Shown: positions 33,893 through 45,840, counted from the stretch's first letter. The stretch is 64,000 bases of DNA from Sindora glabra (GCA_020226215.1 CM035234.1:75285135-75349134); one strand, 5' to 3'. Numbers and translations: made by a program. The notes: generated by a model from the sequence alone, not told the origin.

Positions 33893-36789
33893 TTAATCAT
33901 CTCCTTCATTCGCCATAAGTTGGTACAACAATTGCAAGCAAAAATGAGGTGGGACACCAAAGAATTTATTCCTGACCTTTTCATTATCACACAAGAAGTT
34001 ATAACACTTTAGTAGGAAATCTTGAGGTACTCCTATGTTCTGCAACTCCCCTCAAACTTTTACCTCGCTATAATAACGAGATCTATTACTCTAAAAGATA
34101 GCTACACTTTCTTTAATTGCCTGGGTGTGTTTGTCTGCCACCTTTCTCATTACATCTGTTAACTTCTCCATTCTTATGTCTAGTCTTTCATACCCGCTTT
34201 CAATGACATTAACCATTAGTATTTTTCTTTTAGAACCCTTTGAAGATGAAGTTCCTTGTGAGTGAGTAGAGGGATTTGAAGGTGCATACTCTTAAGAGTG
34301 GTTGGAAGGAGCTCTCTTAGGACTGAATATATCAGCATGATGTGTGAAATTAGGGGCCTCACTTCCCCATTGAACATTCGGACCAAACATAAATTCATAG
34401 CTGTCATTGAGGTCAAAGCCTTTTCTCTCCCACCTACAAACTTTGTCCCTTGATATTTCGGCGTGTGTACCTGTAGCCCTATCTGTTGGTATGTGTCTTA
34501 GAACTAATTATATAGATGATTGAAGTTATACACAATGTATTATGTTTTATTTTAGGCAAATTTAATTATTATATTTTGTTTTTATAATTTTATTATTATT
34601 ATGCGCAATTTATAACTTAATATAATAATTATCTTTGGAATAGCTTCGCTATTCCTAAAATGCCCCTAGTCAAGTATTATTACGAAAAAGATAGTAATAA
34701 TACATCAAGACTAGCATGTATAGTGACTGATGATTACGAATCATGGATATATGATATCAAGTCAAAACATGAGTATATTGCTAGTGAACAATATACTGGA
34801 CTGACCCACTATGAGAATATTGCATGGATAGACGTGTCATAAGTTATTCTCATATGATCACAAATACACATAAACCTTTGACCTGAAGTTACTAGGTTCC
34901 CTACATGAGGAATTACTCACTTTAATATTATCCTATGTTACCTTTAATTAGGATGACAAGTAGGGCATTGATTGGGTGTGTCATAAATTGTGCAGAGGGA
35001 AGTAAGTGATGTAGATAGAATTTTATTACTCTTGTATAAAAGAGAAATATCCTTGGGCCCCTTGATTGAGTGAAACTTAGAAATGCATGGCCATGCTCAA
35101 TTGAATTAATATGTGATATTAATCATTTATTTTAAGTCTACTCAGTATCAAGAAATATAAATTGAACATTGACGAGGATGACACATTCCATGCCTCCAGT
35201 TCAATTTGGATATTATTATAAAAGGGTTATGATGCAAAATGTTGATCATGTATTAGGTGGATGTCGAATCACAAACATTCTTACTACTTGAGTGGCAGTT
35301 ATGTATTGCTAGATACCGCTTATTGTCTATGGCTCAATAATGAGTCATTGTTAACGTAGTAAGAATATATAGGGTCACACAAAAGGAGTAGGAATAAGAT
35401 AATAATTAATTGGACTTTAATTATATTAATATCTAATTAATTGGACTTATTTTCGTGCATATATATTATTATTAAGAATAATAATAAGTTATTCATGTAA
35501 TATATATATATATAATATTATGTGATATTATTTGATATTAAAGTAATATTAAATAATTACGTTATTAGATATTAGATAAATATATTATGAGATAATATTA
35601 TTTTGATATTTGATAACTATATGCAATTATCTAATAATTAAGATATTTATATTATGAGATAATATTATTATCTAATATTAGATAATTAATAGATAAGTCC
35701 TATCTCTTCCCATTATCTCTAGGATAAAGATAAGATGAGTTATTAAGTGTGATTAGGATTTTGGAAGCATTATCTTAGTAGGACTAGGATTATAACTTGC
35801 CTAAGTTCTATAAAAAGGGAATTGAGGGCAGCACTTTAACAACAAGCTCAAAGCTTCCATACAAACCCTAAATCACTCAGAAAACATCCAATCCTAATTC
35901 CTAGAGAGAAAAATGCATCCTAGCAGATTCGTGGAGGGTGAGAGGTCGTTGTTCACTTCGTGTGGATATTGTAGAGATGCTGTACCTTCTGGCCAGCGTT
36001 TGATTCATCCGCTCTCAAGTTTTGATCAGTAGAAACACGAGTGCCCAATAGGTAAAATCCTAATAATTGATTTATGTTTTTTGCATGGATCCTAGGTAGA
36101 ATTCGGATCAAAATTTTGAAATTTCGCTGCATGTGATAATCCGAATTCCCAACACTATCTCTAGCAACGAGCTCTAACAACTTGTCATAATTATGAATAG
36201 GAGTCTGTTTCCATTTTTGAGCTTCTGGCTTATCCTATAAAATGCACCCTCCATTAGATAGACATTCAACATGGATAATCAACAATCAGTAAACTTCTAT
36301 CAAAACATACACCTTTCTATGAAACACTATAAGTAAAAGAATGCCATTTTAATCTTTATGCCATAGCATCTAATATGTGACAATAATGTTGGTAAATTTC
36401 ATTCACATATTGGGTGTTTAAGTTACTTGATTTATTACCGCACAAATCTTGTTCCATACTTCTGGCTCAGCATTAAACATTCTTGTAATTGGATTTCAAG
36501 CTACTCCGCTCCACTTGTGAAACAGGTCATAGTATTCGTTAAAGTGCTCCTTCAATGTTCTCATTTTGTTTTTAATGTGGTGCTTTTGGAAGAATGGTCC
36601 AATGGATTGCTTTAACTCTGTTACTATAGTGGCATATGCCACCGTAGTGAAAGTCCCATCAGGTCTGTTGCCTTTGTGCACTTCCTCCAGTAATGCATCA
36701 AGTAACATTGCATCCATTTCAGGGATCTACCAAAGTGTGTCCCTGGATGAACACTCTTCCCGGTTGTTAACTTTCCTGTTCCTCAACAT
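33893..36789 (-). pseudogene. Harbinger 2 Myb/SANT-like gene, interrupted
   Basis: Exon 1 runs from 36789 to about 36445: MLRNRKVNNREECSSR, then a TAG where the family has a tryptophan-threonine pair, then MDAMLLDALLEEVHKGNRPD, HIKNKMRTLKEHFNEYYDLF and a stop in GVAWNP. Exon 2 starts near 36232 with DKPEAQKWKQTPIHNYDKLL, is cut at 36155 by the solo LTR, and resumes at 34483 with DRATGTHAEISRDKVCRW. It goes on to GTSSSKGSKRK and YNFLCDNEKVRNKFFGVP, with a frameshift before the terminal LLYQLM and a stop at 33893-33895. It is the same protein type as at 4775-5865 in element 1. Confidence 0.82.
34484..36154 (+). mobile_element. Solo LTR, 1671 bp, probably copia (SIRE/Maximus-like)
   Basis: It starts TGTTGGTATG and ends GAATTCCCAACA, so the ends are TGTTGG...CCAACA, and CTATC is duplicated on both sides (34479-34483 and 36155-36159). 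A core promoter TATAAAAA at 35809-35816 and a downstream leader-like region set the orientation as plus. The U5 end (TTTCGCTGCATGTGATAATC) resembles long-LTR copia elements of the SIRE group as I recall them. No gag or pol is present. Recombination between two LTRs is the simplest origin. Confidence 0.85.
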
Positions 36790-37161
36790 TTTCTATCTGT
36801 AAAGCATCAAATAGTGGTGACGTTAGCATCAGCATTCTGTTTTATTAGCAACCCATAATTGTATATGATCATGAGATATTAAAATAGTGAATTGACCAAT
36901 TACACAAATCTTGCCTGAAAAACACATTCATGGAAGTAAATTTGAAACTACTATTAACTCGCATTCAACATCAACATAGAATGAGATAATGTACTAGTGC
37001 AATTATCATACATCAGATGAATGAAATGTTATGTTTACATACAATACAACTTTATCAATACAAATGTAAAATAGTTAGATAAGCTCCTATTTATATCACA
37101 AGAATTACCCCCATAACCTTTAAAGTTACAGAAGGACCCAAAATATGAAAAACTCTATCTA

Positions 37162-38628
37162 TCACAAGTTGTTCTCATAATCATTCCACATTAGGGTGGC
37201 TATGCGTTCCCTTAGGAGATATCCTTCTTGGTAGTCTTTCTCATTATTCTGTGCTTCACGGTCCCCAGAATCTTCTATCTTATTGTTCAACAGCTCACGA
37301 TCCACTTCATCCATCAACCGTGGATTGGGATTAACATCCATAAGAAAATTATGTAGTATACAACACGCAATCGTGATATCTATCATGGTGGTGAGAGAAT
37401 AATATGGTTTTGTTCCACTGGCTATAATAGGAAACTTCTTTTTAAGCACACCGAAAGCTCTTTCAATCACATTTTTGAGTGAAGTATGTTGATGGTTAAA
37501 TATTTCTTTTGCATTCTGTGGACCACGTGTTGTGTACTCCTTCAGATGATAACGCACTCCTCTGTATGGTGTTAATAGCCCACTTTTCAAAGGATAACCT
37601 GCATCACCTAGGTAAAATTTTCCTAGAATATATTACAATCATACAAACATACATCACTATCTTCATATCAATCTTCGAAGGAACTTCTAGGAATCAAAGA
37701 TATCCTATTGTTTAAAAGCATGACATTTTAGAATTTATCTTACCTCTAGGAATTTTCAACCTATCCCCTCTTTAGTCAATGCATGTTTAAGGACTCTAGA
37801 ATCGGATGTAGATTCTTCCTATCCAGATAAAATATATGTGAATTTCATATCAAAACTATAAACTGCTAACATATTTTGAGTCGGATAATTCTTTCTGTCT
37901 CGAAACCGAGGAGTATCTTATCTTGATACCTTGACTCGTATATAAGTCCCATCTAAGACTCCAATATAATCCTGTATTATATTAATTATTTGAAAATTAA
38001 ATTAAATGAAGATTGCAATAGTAATAACACACATGAATGAAGTATCTTAGCATTCTTAACTAATTGAATTACCTTGAAATAAGGAAAAAACCTACTGTTA
38101 TTGAAAATTTGTTGAGGAACCTTTGATCTTATAGTTTGAACTAGATACTCATCGCTAAGCAAAATAATAGCTCATAAAATATTATGAAAAGTGATGACTA
38201 ATTATCTCCCTGGATCGATGGAAGCAGAAAGACATAGTCCTATTTTTTACATTATGAGTTAACATGTGCAAAAATTGGGCAACTTGCTCTTCCACTACTG
38301 CATATTTAGAATCTCTCACTCCATTAATTGCTCTCAACTTTTGGCACAGCTGATGGAAAGCATGGGGACTCATACGTACGAGATTATGACACTTATCAAG
38401 CTCTAATAAGTTTTCAAGTAGTTGTTGACGCATTTGATCTCTTGAACCACTAGACTCGTCAACAAGAAGTTGCAAAGAACTCACTTGTAATTGTAACAAT
38501 TGCATTAATTAAACAGTATATGATACCATTTGGATAATAAACATATTAAATAATCTTTCCTACTCTTCTATCATGTCTACATTAATGAATTTGAATAGCT
38601 CCATCCACTCTTCGAATGACTCATCCAT
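37162..38628 (-). pseudogene. Harbinger 2 transposase, broken
   Basis: Three exon remnants on the minus strand: 38628-38073, 37971-37744 and 37622-37162, with splice positions equivalent to those of the element 1 transposase. Exon 1 includes MDESFEEWMELFKFINVD, a stop, RMSPHAFHQLCQKL, FCFHRSREIISHHF, a second break, then NNSRFFPYFK. Exon 2 reads DYIGVLDGTYIRVKV, a stop, DTPRFRDRKNYPTQN, and TAG in place of the tryptophan of AGWEG. Exon 3 is open: GDAGYPLKSG, GVRYHLKEYTTRGPQNAKEI and VIERAFGVLKKKFPIIASGT. The catalytic acids are still visible but no full protein can be made. Confidence 0.88.
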
Positions 38629-39254
38629 GTTATCTTCCACGACAACTTGCAAAATACTGTCAATATGTAACTATTAAATGGACAACATCAACATGTTATC
38701 ATGATATGAAAGATTCATAACTATGATTCAAGTGAACATGAACTAGGAAACAAGCCAAATGAGTTTCAAATATAATTGACAATCATGCAATGCCACTATC
38801 TATAAACAACAGTCAATCACCTCTATAGCTATTCAAGTCAGATTAATACCCATAAATGTGCATCTACCTTAAGCAATGATGAAGCAAGACTATCAATCCT
38901 TTTTTAACTCCCTGGATGAGGATTCTTCCTTTTCTTTGGACGATCTGTGTGTAAGATAGCTATGTAAGAAAATATTTTAAAATGAACTCACACATATAAT
39001 AAGTGCATATATAAATTAATAATTATTAATTGAACCTAAGTACCATAAATACACATATATGTTGAATTCAACCACACAAAAGTTCTATATGATTGTTTCT
39101 GCCATCATATTTATAATATGAATTAAATTAATATAGTTGTGCAAATTAAAATGGTTATAGAGAAATGTAAGGAAAAGAATTTATTAAATTAGAACCTACA
39201 TCCAGACAAATTTTTTTTCAAAATAAATATTTAAAACCCTTATACAGTTGTGTG

Positions 39255-39261
<7 letters not shown>

Positions 39262-39318
<57 letters not shown>
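39262..39318. repeat. (TA)n microsatellite
   Basis: About 28 uninterrupted TA units, preceded by a short GT run, inside Harbinger element 2. Confidence 0.97.
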
Positions 39319-39320
<2 letters not shown>

Positions 39321-40852
39321 CAATCCATCTTATTTTTGTAAAAGAATATCTATACATCAAGTATGCTATTAAGTTTGTTAGAGATTTCAATTAACTTTAT
39401 ATAAAAGTTTAACACGTATGAAAGATTAATTTGCATTATAGAATAATTATATTTTCATCAACAGAGACTAATACATCAATGTAAGATTAAATATTAATTT
39501 TATTCTTTTTTATTTTGATATTTTTCAATAAGTGAAATTTGTATTTTATTATAGAATAATCAGACTTGTAAAGTAAATATAGAATAATTATATTTTGATA
39601 AATAGAGACTAATTGGATTTGTAAAATAATATACCAATTGCTTGTTAAACAGCCATGTAATGTGATAGTTACGATTTTTAAAATAAAAAACTAGTAATTT
39701 ACTTAAATTTAAATGTAATATACCATCAATATATAATTTTGTTTAAAAAAAAGTTACTGATTACAATATTCCTCTAACGTTTAATTTTTTACAATTTTTA
39801 TGAAGTTAGTATTGATTTAAAAATTAAGAAAATTAATATAATGACTACGGTGTTATATATAGCGTATTTCCAGCGGAGGATGACAACCTTGTTTACTGAG
39901 AAACTAATTAATAAAAATATCTTAAAAATTTGGAAAATTATTAATAATATGCTCCGTATAGAATTTTTACAAAATTGTAGTTTCTTCCCCATAATTCGAT
40001 TTAGCAACAATGATAAGATATATAGACTAAGCATTCAGCATACAAATTCCATTCCGAAATTCAAAAATCCACCATTATTTGTCTTCATGTTTCAATAGGA
40101 AGATGGAGAGGATGGGAATACTGAGAATGGAAAAAATACTTAAATTTAATATAAAGAAAATTAAAAAAAATATAATAATGGTTCCAATTGCAACATTCCG
40201 GGTTTCGAGTTCAAGTCAGAACCGTAACAACCTGACCCGAAATGCAACCCGACCACTTGCCCGAACGAAGACCCAATGATGCTCAACCATCTTCCCTCGC
40301 CCACGCCACCAATAGATTAGCCCGAGATGAGTGTAGTCTGGCTTTAGATCACCTTCTGCCGATAGATTCTAGCGGAGACGAATGCTGATTTCGACGGTAC
40401 AAGTCCATTGAAGTCCCCTGCCAACATACGCTAGAAACGATAACGAATCCTTGAAATAACCGGAAGAAAAACAGACATACCTGATTAGACGTTCTTTAGC
40501 AGTAGCCGGCGGCAAACAGATGGCATTGAACGTAGATGGTCTTCTCCAGCAGTGAGAGACGAAGATGAGCTAGGTAGAGAGGAGGATGAGCGTATTAGAG
40601 GAGGAAGGGCAGAAAATGGAAAAATGGGTTTTGCGATTTTCGTCCACCCTGATTTCACCCCAAATTGAGGGGGGGAAATTTCACCTGGGCCCACCAAATT
40701 TCTCCTTTTTCATTTCGCCCCCTCCCACATTTTTAACCTCAGCCAAACAGGTGAAATTCACAATTTAACCTCGTTTTCACCTTTGCACTTTCACCCCTTG
40801 CCATTTCACCTATTCCAAACACACCCTTAACGTTCCTAAACGAGGTCTTCCA

Positions 40853-40865
40853 AACAACACTCATA
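40853..40865. repeat. Target-site duplication of the LINE end, left copy
   Basis: AACAACACTCATA is repeated exactly at 41157-41169. Confidence 0.8.
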
Positions 40866-41156
40866 AGAAGTCTGCTCCAAATTGGAAGATACTACTTAGA
40901 GATATTCCTGTGTCTGCTGAAGATTCAAATATTCAATCAATCTCCTGCTTCTTCTCCACCTCTTCCACAAGGTTGTCGATTGGTTTGCTAAAGCTTCTCT
41001 CAAGGGGGTATGCCCTTCGGACTGGGTCTTTGAACTCCCCCCTCCCCTCTCCCTTTGGCTCATATTCTTTCTGGATGGTTCTTTTAGGATTCCATAGTGG
41101 CTTTCTGTGTTTTTCTATTGTTTCTTTTATCTTTGTTTAGGCCAGAATAAATAAAT
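40866..41156 (+). mobile_element. 291-bp LINE 3' end, severely 5'-truncated
   Basis: The insert between two identical 13-bp repeats reads, in one frame, HLFHKVVDWFAKASLKGVCP then SDWVFELPPPLSLW. This is the end of an L1-type RNase H domain (the usual form is ...ADWLAKASxKG...). It ends in an A-rich GAATAAATAAAT, as expected of a LINE tail. It begins 40 bases from the end of Harbinger element 2. Confidence 0.75.
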
Positions 41157-41169
41157 AACAACACTCATA
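41157..41169. repeat. Target-site duplication of the LINE end, right copy
   Basis: Exact partner of 40853-40865, directly after the A-rich tail. Confidence 0.8.
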
Positions 41170-42030
41170 TGTTCCCCTTTAAATTAAATTACATGTGGAA
41201 CTTAACTAATCTAAAAATTGAATAGATTAATGGATTGAAGATAATCTAAAAAGATTAATTAATGGTTTAAAGCATTGTATTGAAATCAGATCGAATTCGC
41301 CGGAATTGATTGGGCAGATAACCGGTATCTTTAGTGGGCAGGATTCGACCATGAAATCGTTTTTAAGATCAAACCATTGTTAGACGCCACCACCGTTGGA
41401 GTCCCTCATCCCTGAAAGTTGAAATCACCGCTCTGCTTCTGTCACTCCTTCCCCGTATCAACAATAAAGTCAACCTCCTTCAGAGCCAAAACCACCACTA
41501 CCCACCAGAAATAAAAGAGGCTCAGCCTCACCAAAAGGCATGAACACAACTCAGTTTAAGTTAATTATTGCAAAATATGTCAATTACTATGAAATCTTTG
41601 AGTTAGTTGTGGCCGAAGCTTTTAATTCTGTAGCTAAACACACAACATAATAAATACACAAGTGGCCTTCCTGTTAAAATTTGCCTCAGAGGCTTGGTTT
41701 CCTGAATTAGTAGGTATAAGAGTGGGGTATAGTCATATAGGTTGTAAAATTTGAAATGTGATAAACTACTCTTTTTTTCTCTTAACAACTAATTTGAACA
41801 GTTTTCTTTGACATATCCACTTAACGGAGCCGATTGAATTTATTCGTGAAATTAATATTCTAATCTAAAGTGTGAGGCATGATTTCGTATGCAAAACCAG
41901 AGCGATTCAACTGATACATCGTTCAAAAAGTGGAGAAACCAATGTTGTCACATGAGCACATAGGTGCCAAGACAAGAACAAAGATGCACGGCATAGGAAA
42001 CTAAAAGGGACACTAATAAGTGGTGGATAT
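41170..42030. other. Intergenic DNA downstream of the CML gene
   Basis: A less AT-rich patch at 41290-41540 (CCACCACCGTTGG, CACTCCTTCCCC) stands out but has no long reading frame. It could be a gene fragment or an old leader. The last part should contain the 3'-UTR of the calmodulin-like gene. Confidence 0.45.
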
Positions 42031-42036
42031 ATATGC

Positions 42037-42606
42037 CTAGGAGCTTGGGACGATGACGCTTCGCATCATATCCTTAAATTCAAAGAAATCAACACGACCA
42101 TCCTGATTGCGATCGACAGAACTGATCATCTTCTCAACTTTGTCAATCTCATTGCCTTCTGCAAACCCAAGCTTCCCCAGTACTACCTGTAATTCCGTAG
42201 CTGAAATGAATCCATCTCCATCCTCATCAAACACCTTGAATGCTTCCGACAATTCAAATTCCTCTCGAGTCATCCTTTGTTCTTGTTGCAAATCCTCGTC
42301 TTGGTCGTCAAGTCCAAAATATGTGCTCCCAAGAGATTGATGCATTTGCACGAAATCATCGAACAGAAGCCCGTCATTCTCCGGTTTAATGTAGGATTGA
42401 ATTACGGATTCCAACTCCACCAACTCAGCATCCATCCCTAAAAGAACAAGAGCTTGCCTTATCTCATTTACCGTAATTGTACCGTCACCATTACGGTCAA
42501 ACATATCAAATATGCGCCGGAGACGAAGAGAATTTAAACTAGGGCTGCGAAGGCAAAATGAAGCAGAGGTTGGCGTCGACGATGGAGTCACCCCGCTAGC
42601 TTCCAT
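42037..42606 (-). CDS. Calmodulin-like protein (CML42/CML43 type)
   Basis: Intronless frame of 189 residues starting MEASGVTPSS. A further 41 codons are open upstream, but the conserved CML42 lead SFCLRSPSLNSLRLRRIFD follows this start at the usual distance. EF-hand 1 is D37-E48 (DRNGDGTITVNE), EF-hand 3 is D127-E138 (DEDGDGFISATE) and EF-hand 4 is D165-E176 (DRNQDGRVDFFE). All three have full calcium ligands. The second hand (about 74-85) has lost its ligands. The C-terminus VDFFEFKDMMRSVIVPSS is characteristic of CML42/43. These proteins are calcium sensors; in Arabidopsis CML42 is tied to trichome branching and defence signalling. The role here is inferred from the family. Confidence 0.93.
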   Translation of the reverse strand: MEASGVTPSSTPTSASFCLRSPSLNSLRLRRIFDMFDRNGDGTITVNEIRQALVLLGMDAELVELESVIQSYIKPENDGLLFDDFVQMHQSLGSTYFGLDDQDEDLQQEQRMTREEFELSEAFKVFDEDGDGFISATELQVVLGKLGFAEGNEIDKVEKMISSVDRNQDGRVDFFEFKDMMRSVIVPSS

Positions 42607-42740
42607 GAAGAAGATGAAATGAGAGTGTTGGCCTGCACGATGAAAGGAGCAAACGTACAGGCACAACTCCCTTTTACTAGGATCGGAAGAAAGCTGAGGA
42701 TGGGATCCACGGTATGTGAGAACAGACAATTGGAGTTGGA

Positions 42741-42746
42741 TTTATA
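42741..42746 (-). promoter_or_regulatory. TATA box of the CML gene
   Basis: On the minus strand TATAAA (within TTTTATAAATCC) lies about 135 bp upstream of the chosen start codon, leaving room for a leader of about 100 bases. Confidence 0.65.
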
Positions 42747-42849
42747 AAACAAGGTGATATCAAACAAGAATGTAAGCAATGGAAAGCAAAACAAATCGGA
42801 ATGGAGGGTATGATATGAATGGTCATGAATTTTTCATCTGTATGCTATA

Positions 42850-43540
42850 TGTGGGAGAACGCGTGCTTAGCGGCTGTCAATTGGGAACTCGTCTTTATGG
42901 CCTCATCTTTATGGCTTGCGTTGGAATACTATTTCTCTAATCTCTCTTTTCTTTTTAAATGACATAACAAATTAGAATATGAAAAGCCAATTCAACATTC
43001 CCTGAGAAATTCATGTATTAGGTTTTTCAAGTGTACCTATTCTTAGTAAAAACAATTCATTTATTAGATTTCCTTGATTAAATTAAGGCCTTGTTCATAC
43101 ACACACCATACAGATAGCATAAGTGCTCATTTTGTGTGAGAATCAAGGATAGTATAGTATAAGATATGTATAGTACATTCTTTTTATTATATACAATGTT
43201 TAATGAACATTGTATGGCATATATGATTATATATTATGCATTTCTAATTTTACAATAAAAGATAATAAATGTAACATTAAAATTGTAATTTAAATGAAGT
43301 TATTTTTATATTAGTGGTAATGGTATTGGTAGTGGAGGAAAATATGCTAATAGCAAATAATAATGGTAGGTGATAGAAAGAAAGTGATGGTGGATAAGTT
43401 GTTAGTGGTGGAGGTGAGATGGTGTAGGTGACATTTAGGAGATTGGTAGCAATGATACGGTGTTAGCAATAGTTGATAATGGTGGTGGTAAGAATAGCTA
43501 TTAATAGTAGATTGCAAGGGTCAATAGTGGTCATGATCAC
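42850..43540. other. Intergenic DNA with a TGG-rich degenerate repeat
   Basis: From about 43310 to 43540 the strand is a loose array of GGTGGTAATGGT/AGTGGTGGAGG-like words without a fixed unit. At 43541 CACTACAAGAAA has the look of a CACTA transposon end, but I found no partner end. No gene was recognised. Confidence 0.5.
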
Positions 43541-43671
43541 CACTACAAGAAATTCTTACATACATTCTATTTTTACATTAAATCATTAGGTGTTTAACAT
43601 ATATATTAGTAAATAAATTAATCTTTGAAAAAAAAAAACTCCCCTCCCCCTGACTACACAAAGTTAATTTG

Positions 43672-45000
43672 TGTTGGATAATATTGTGAATAAATGTATT
43701 TGTTATATTTAGTAGGTTCTAGAATTAATAGGTAAGTCCATAGTCTCCTATTGGTTGTAAAAAGGATCAGAGCCTGTTATTACTTGTATATATTCTCGTA
43801 TCTCCAAATAGTTAAATACAACAAATATTTTTCCTTTATGTGTTCTCTCTACTTTCACATGATATCAAGAGTTAGGTTACAAAAAATTTAAATTTGTAAA
43901 GTTTTTGGCCTTCTCTAGCAATAATTGTACATGCCATTATGTGTTTGATCCCCAATTTTGCATGCATCTCTACCATTATTGGAGCTCCAATCTCTTCCAT
44001 TACCACGCATCTATCTTCATTGCTTCCTTTGGTAAGCTCACTACTCCTTTGCCGACTTATCTCTAGATGCTCATCAATGATCAAAGCCCCATGCATCTTT
44101 ACATCTTCACGTGCCGCATGCCACTTCTATTTGCTCTATTCCTAATTCATTTTCTAACCCTGATTTGCCTTTTTTAGCAAGCATGGGGTTTCATGTGTTA
44201 CCATCTATAACCATGGTCATGTGTCACCATCACTTATGTCCTATCCATGTATCATCATTGCTACCTAAGAAGTGTTCTCTAGTTTGTTTCTTTACACTTG
44301 TTTATATCAACCATGTTTGGTGTTAAATCCACTTCTAGTTTTAGAGCTTTTTCCAGGATTTTTATTGTGGCTCCTACCATTGTTACTAAAAAATCACTTA
44401 GTTCCTCTAATTATATTTTTTAGTTAGAGGCAATCCAAAAATGGTGCCAAGATTAATGATTGAAAGATCATTTGACTACTAAACCTATAGATCTGCTAAA
44501 GAATTTTAAAGAGAATTGGGATATAGCCAATGCATTACTTTGTTCATTTTTACGATGAACTATTGATTCTTCTCTACATTATATTTATACTACGTATGAT
44601 AATTGTTATGATCTTTAGATAGAGGATGAAAATCTTTATATTAATGATGTTAAATGCTTGTATTTGATTTTTTATAATCTAATGACTCTCAAATAATAAA
44701 TTAGGCAAGTTATGCCTATTCTAGATGGACCATTGCTCAATTGTCCACCATTAATTCTAAATTCAATACAATGCTACCTCCCTATTTTGATCATGTTACT
44801 GAGGAGTTTGCATAATGGGACAAATTTTTCATGGTTGTTACTTAAGCTACTTTGGGTTATGATCATGCTTCCATTTTATAGGCATTTAATTACCTTATTT
44901 ATAATAATTACATTTTATGAATTTTTCATAACAATTACACAATGGGACAAATTATTTTAGACATTACAATTGCATAATGAGACAAATTGGATGATAACTA
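43672..45000 (+). mobile_element. Ty1-copia remnant (LTR, primer site, gag-like debris)
   Basis: TGTTGGATAATATTGTG... to ...CTACTTTCACA (43672-43859, 188 bp) has LTR-type ends and is followed at once by TGATATCAAGAGTTAGGTT. That is close to TGGTATCAGAGCTAGGTT, the initiator-methionine tRNA primer site common in copia elements. Downstream (about 44420-44700) weak gag-like sequence is seen, with several stops. No second LTR was found. Confidence 0.6.
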
Positions 45001-45065
45001 ATAATGTAAATCGTCCATCTTCATAAAATGGTTATAACAATTGCACAATAGGACAAATTAGACAA
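44805..45065. repeat. Dispersed repeat of an ATAATGGGACAAATT motif
   Basis: Four near copies of GCAYAATGGGACAAATT occur at irregular spacing (near 44811, 44940, 44975 and 45044), three of them preceded by ACAATTGCA- or ATTACA-like sequence. Confidence 0.7.
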
Positions 45066-45600
45066 TAACATTTCTTAATGCATTAAAGGTTGTGGTCTAT
45101 GTGTTAAGAGTAAAAATTACATTTAACTACCCTATTTATGCATTTTATGCTTTAATTGCTCTTACTGTGTAGTTTATAAGCTCCCTTATCTTTGTTATAA
45201 GTCCCTTCTGGAAGTCATTGTGCACGTGTGCCCATTTATACTTCACCCTAATTAGTGATAAAAATCTACAATTCATTTACTCTATTTCAATTTTATTTCA
45301 CTACCTCTTATTTTTTTATAAAAACTCAAACTTAGCTTGTTTAATGTAAGGATCCACTTTGTGATAGTCAAATCAATTGGTACAATTTTCAATGACAAAA
45401 AAGTTAGCACTTTGGGGACAAATTGTCATTTTTGGTGAGACATAATTAAGGCATTAAAGTTTGATCTCTTTGTTACTTTTAAGAAGTGGTATTATGAAGA
45501 AAAAAAAAAGCTTCTATTAGTTCACAAAATATTGGCCAAATTTAAGAGATACTTGTGGAAAATGATGAAGTGCAAGTAGAAAATTTTGATACCAATTAAT

Positions 45601-45840
45601 GAAATCAAAATTACTGAAATTAGTAAGAAATGCCAAATATGGCCAATAACATTTTGGCAAAAAGAAATATTCAATGACTAGTCTAAGAACAAAATCTAGA
45701 CAAACTAATATAAAAACTTAATCAAAATTGCTAAAATTAGTGAGAAATGTTGATAAAACACAATGTCAAGTTATCTAAAAGAAATGTTCAATGGTCAGTT
45801 TAAAAACAAAATTAGACTTTGCCAACACAAAGATTCAAAC
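45601..45840. repeat. Tandem duplication of about 117 bp, diverged
   Basis: ATCAAAATTACTGAAATTAG and ATCAAAATTGCTAAAATTAG begin two successive related units that both contain AAAGAAATRTTCAATG and AACAAAATYTAGAC. Confidence 0.65.

Larger units (their letters stand above)
32575..40826 (-). mobile_element. PIF/Harbinger DNA transposon, decayed (element 2)
   Basis: The left end GAGTTTGTTTGG and the reversed right end GGGTGTGTTTGG are inverted repeats, followed on both sides by GGTGTAAATGG/GGTGAAATGG-type sequence. TTA flanks both ends (32572-32574 and 40827-40829). The transposase and Myb-like genes lie on the minus strand in the same order as in element 1. Stops and frameshifts disrupt both genes. 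A solo LTR (34484-36154) and a long TA microsatellite account for part of the extra length over element 1. The right end is GC-rich, like the matching 5' end of element 1. Confidence 0.88.

Noticed and set aside
39196..39390. Frame with a long Tyr-Ile repeat
   Set aside because: It is only the translation of the TA microsatellite.
42607..42729. Extended 230-residue start for the CML protein
   Set aside because: The extra N-terminus lies in the leader after the TATA box and has no counterpart in CML42/43; the start at 42606 fits the family length.
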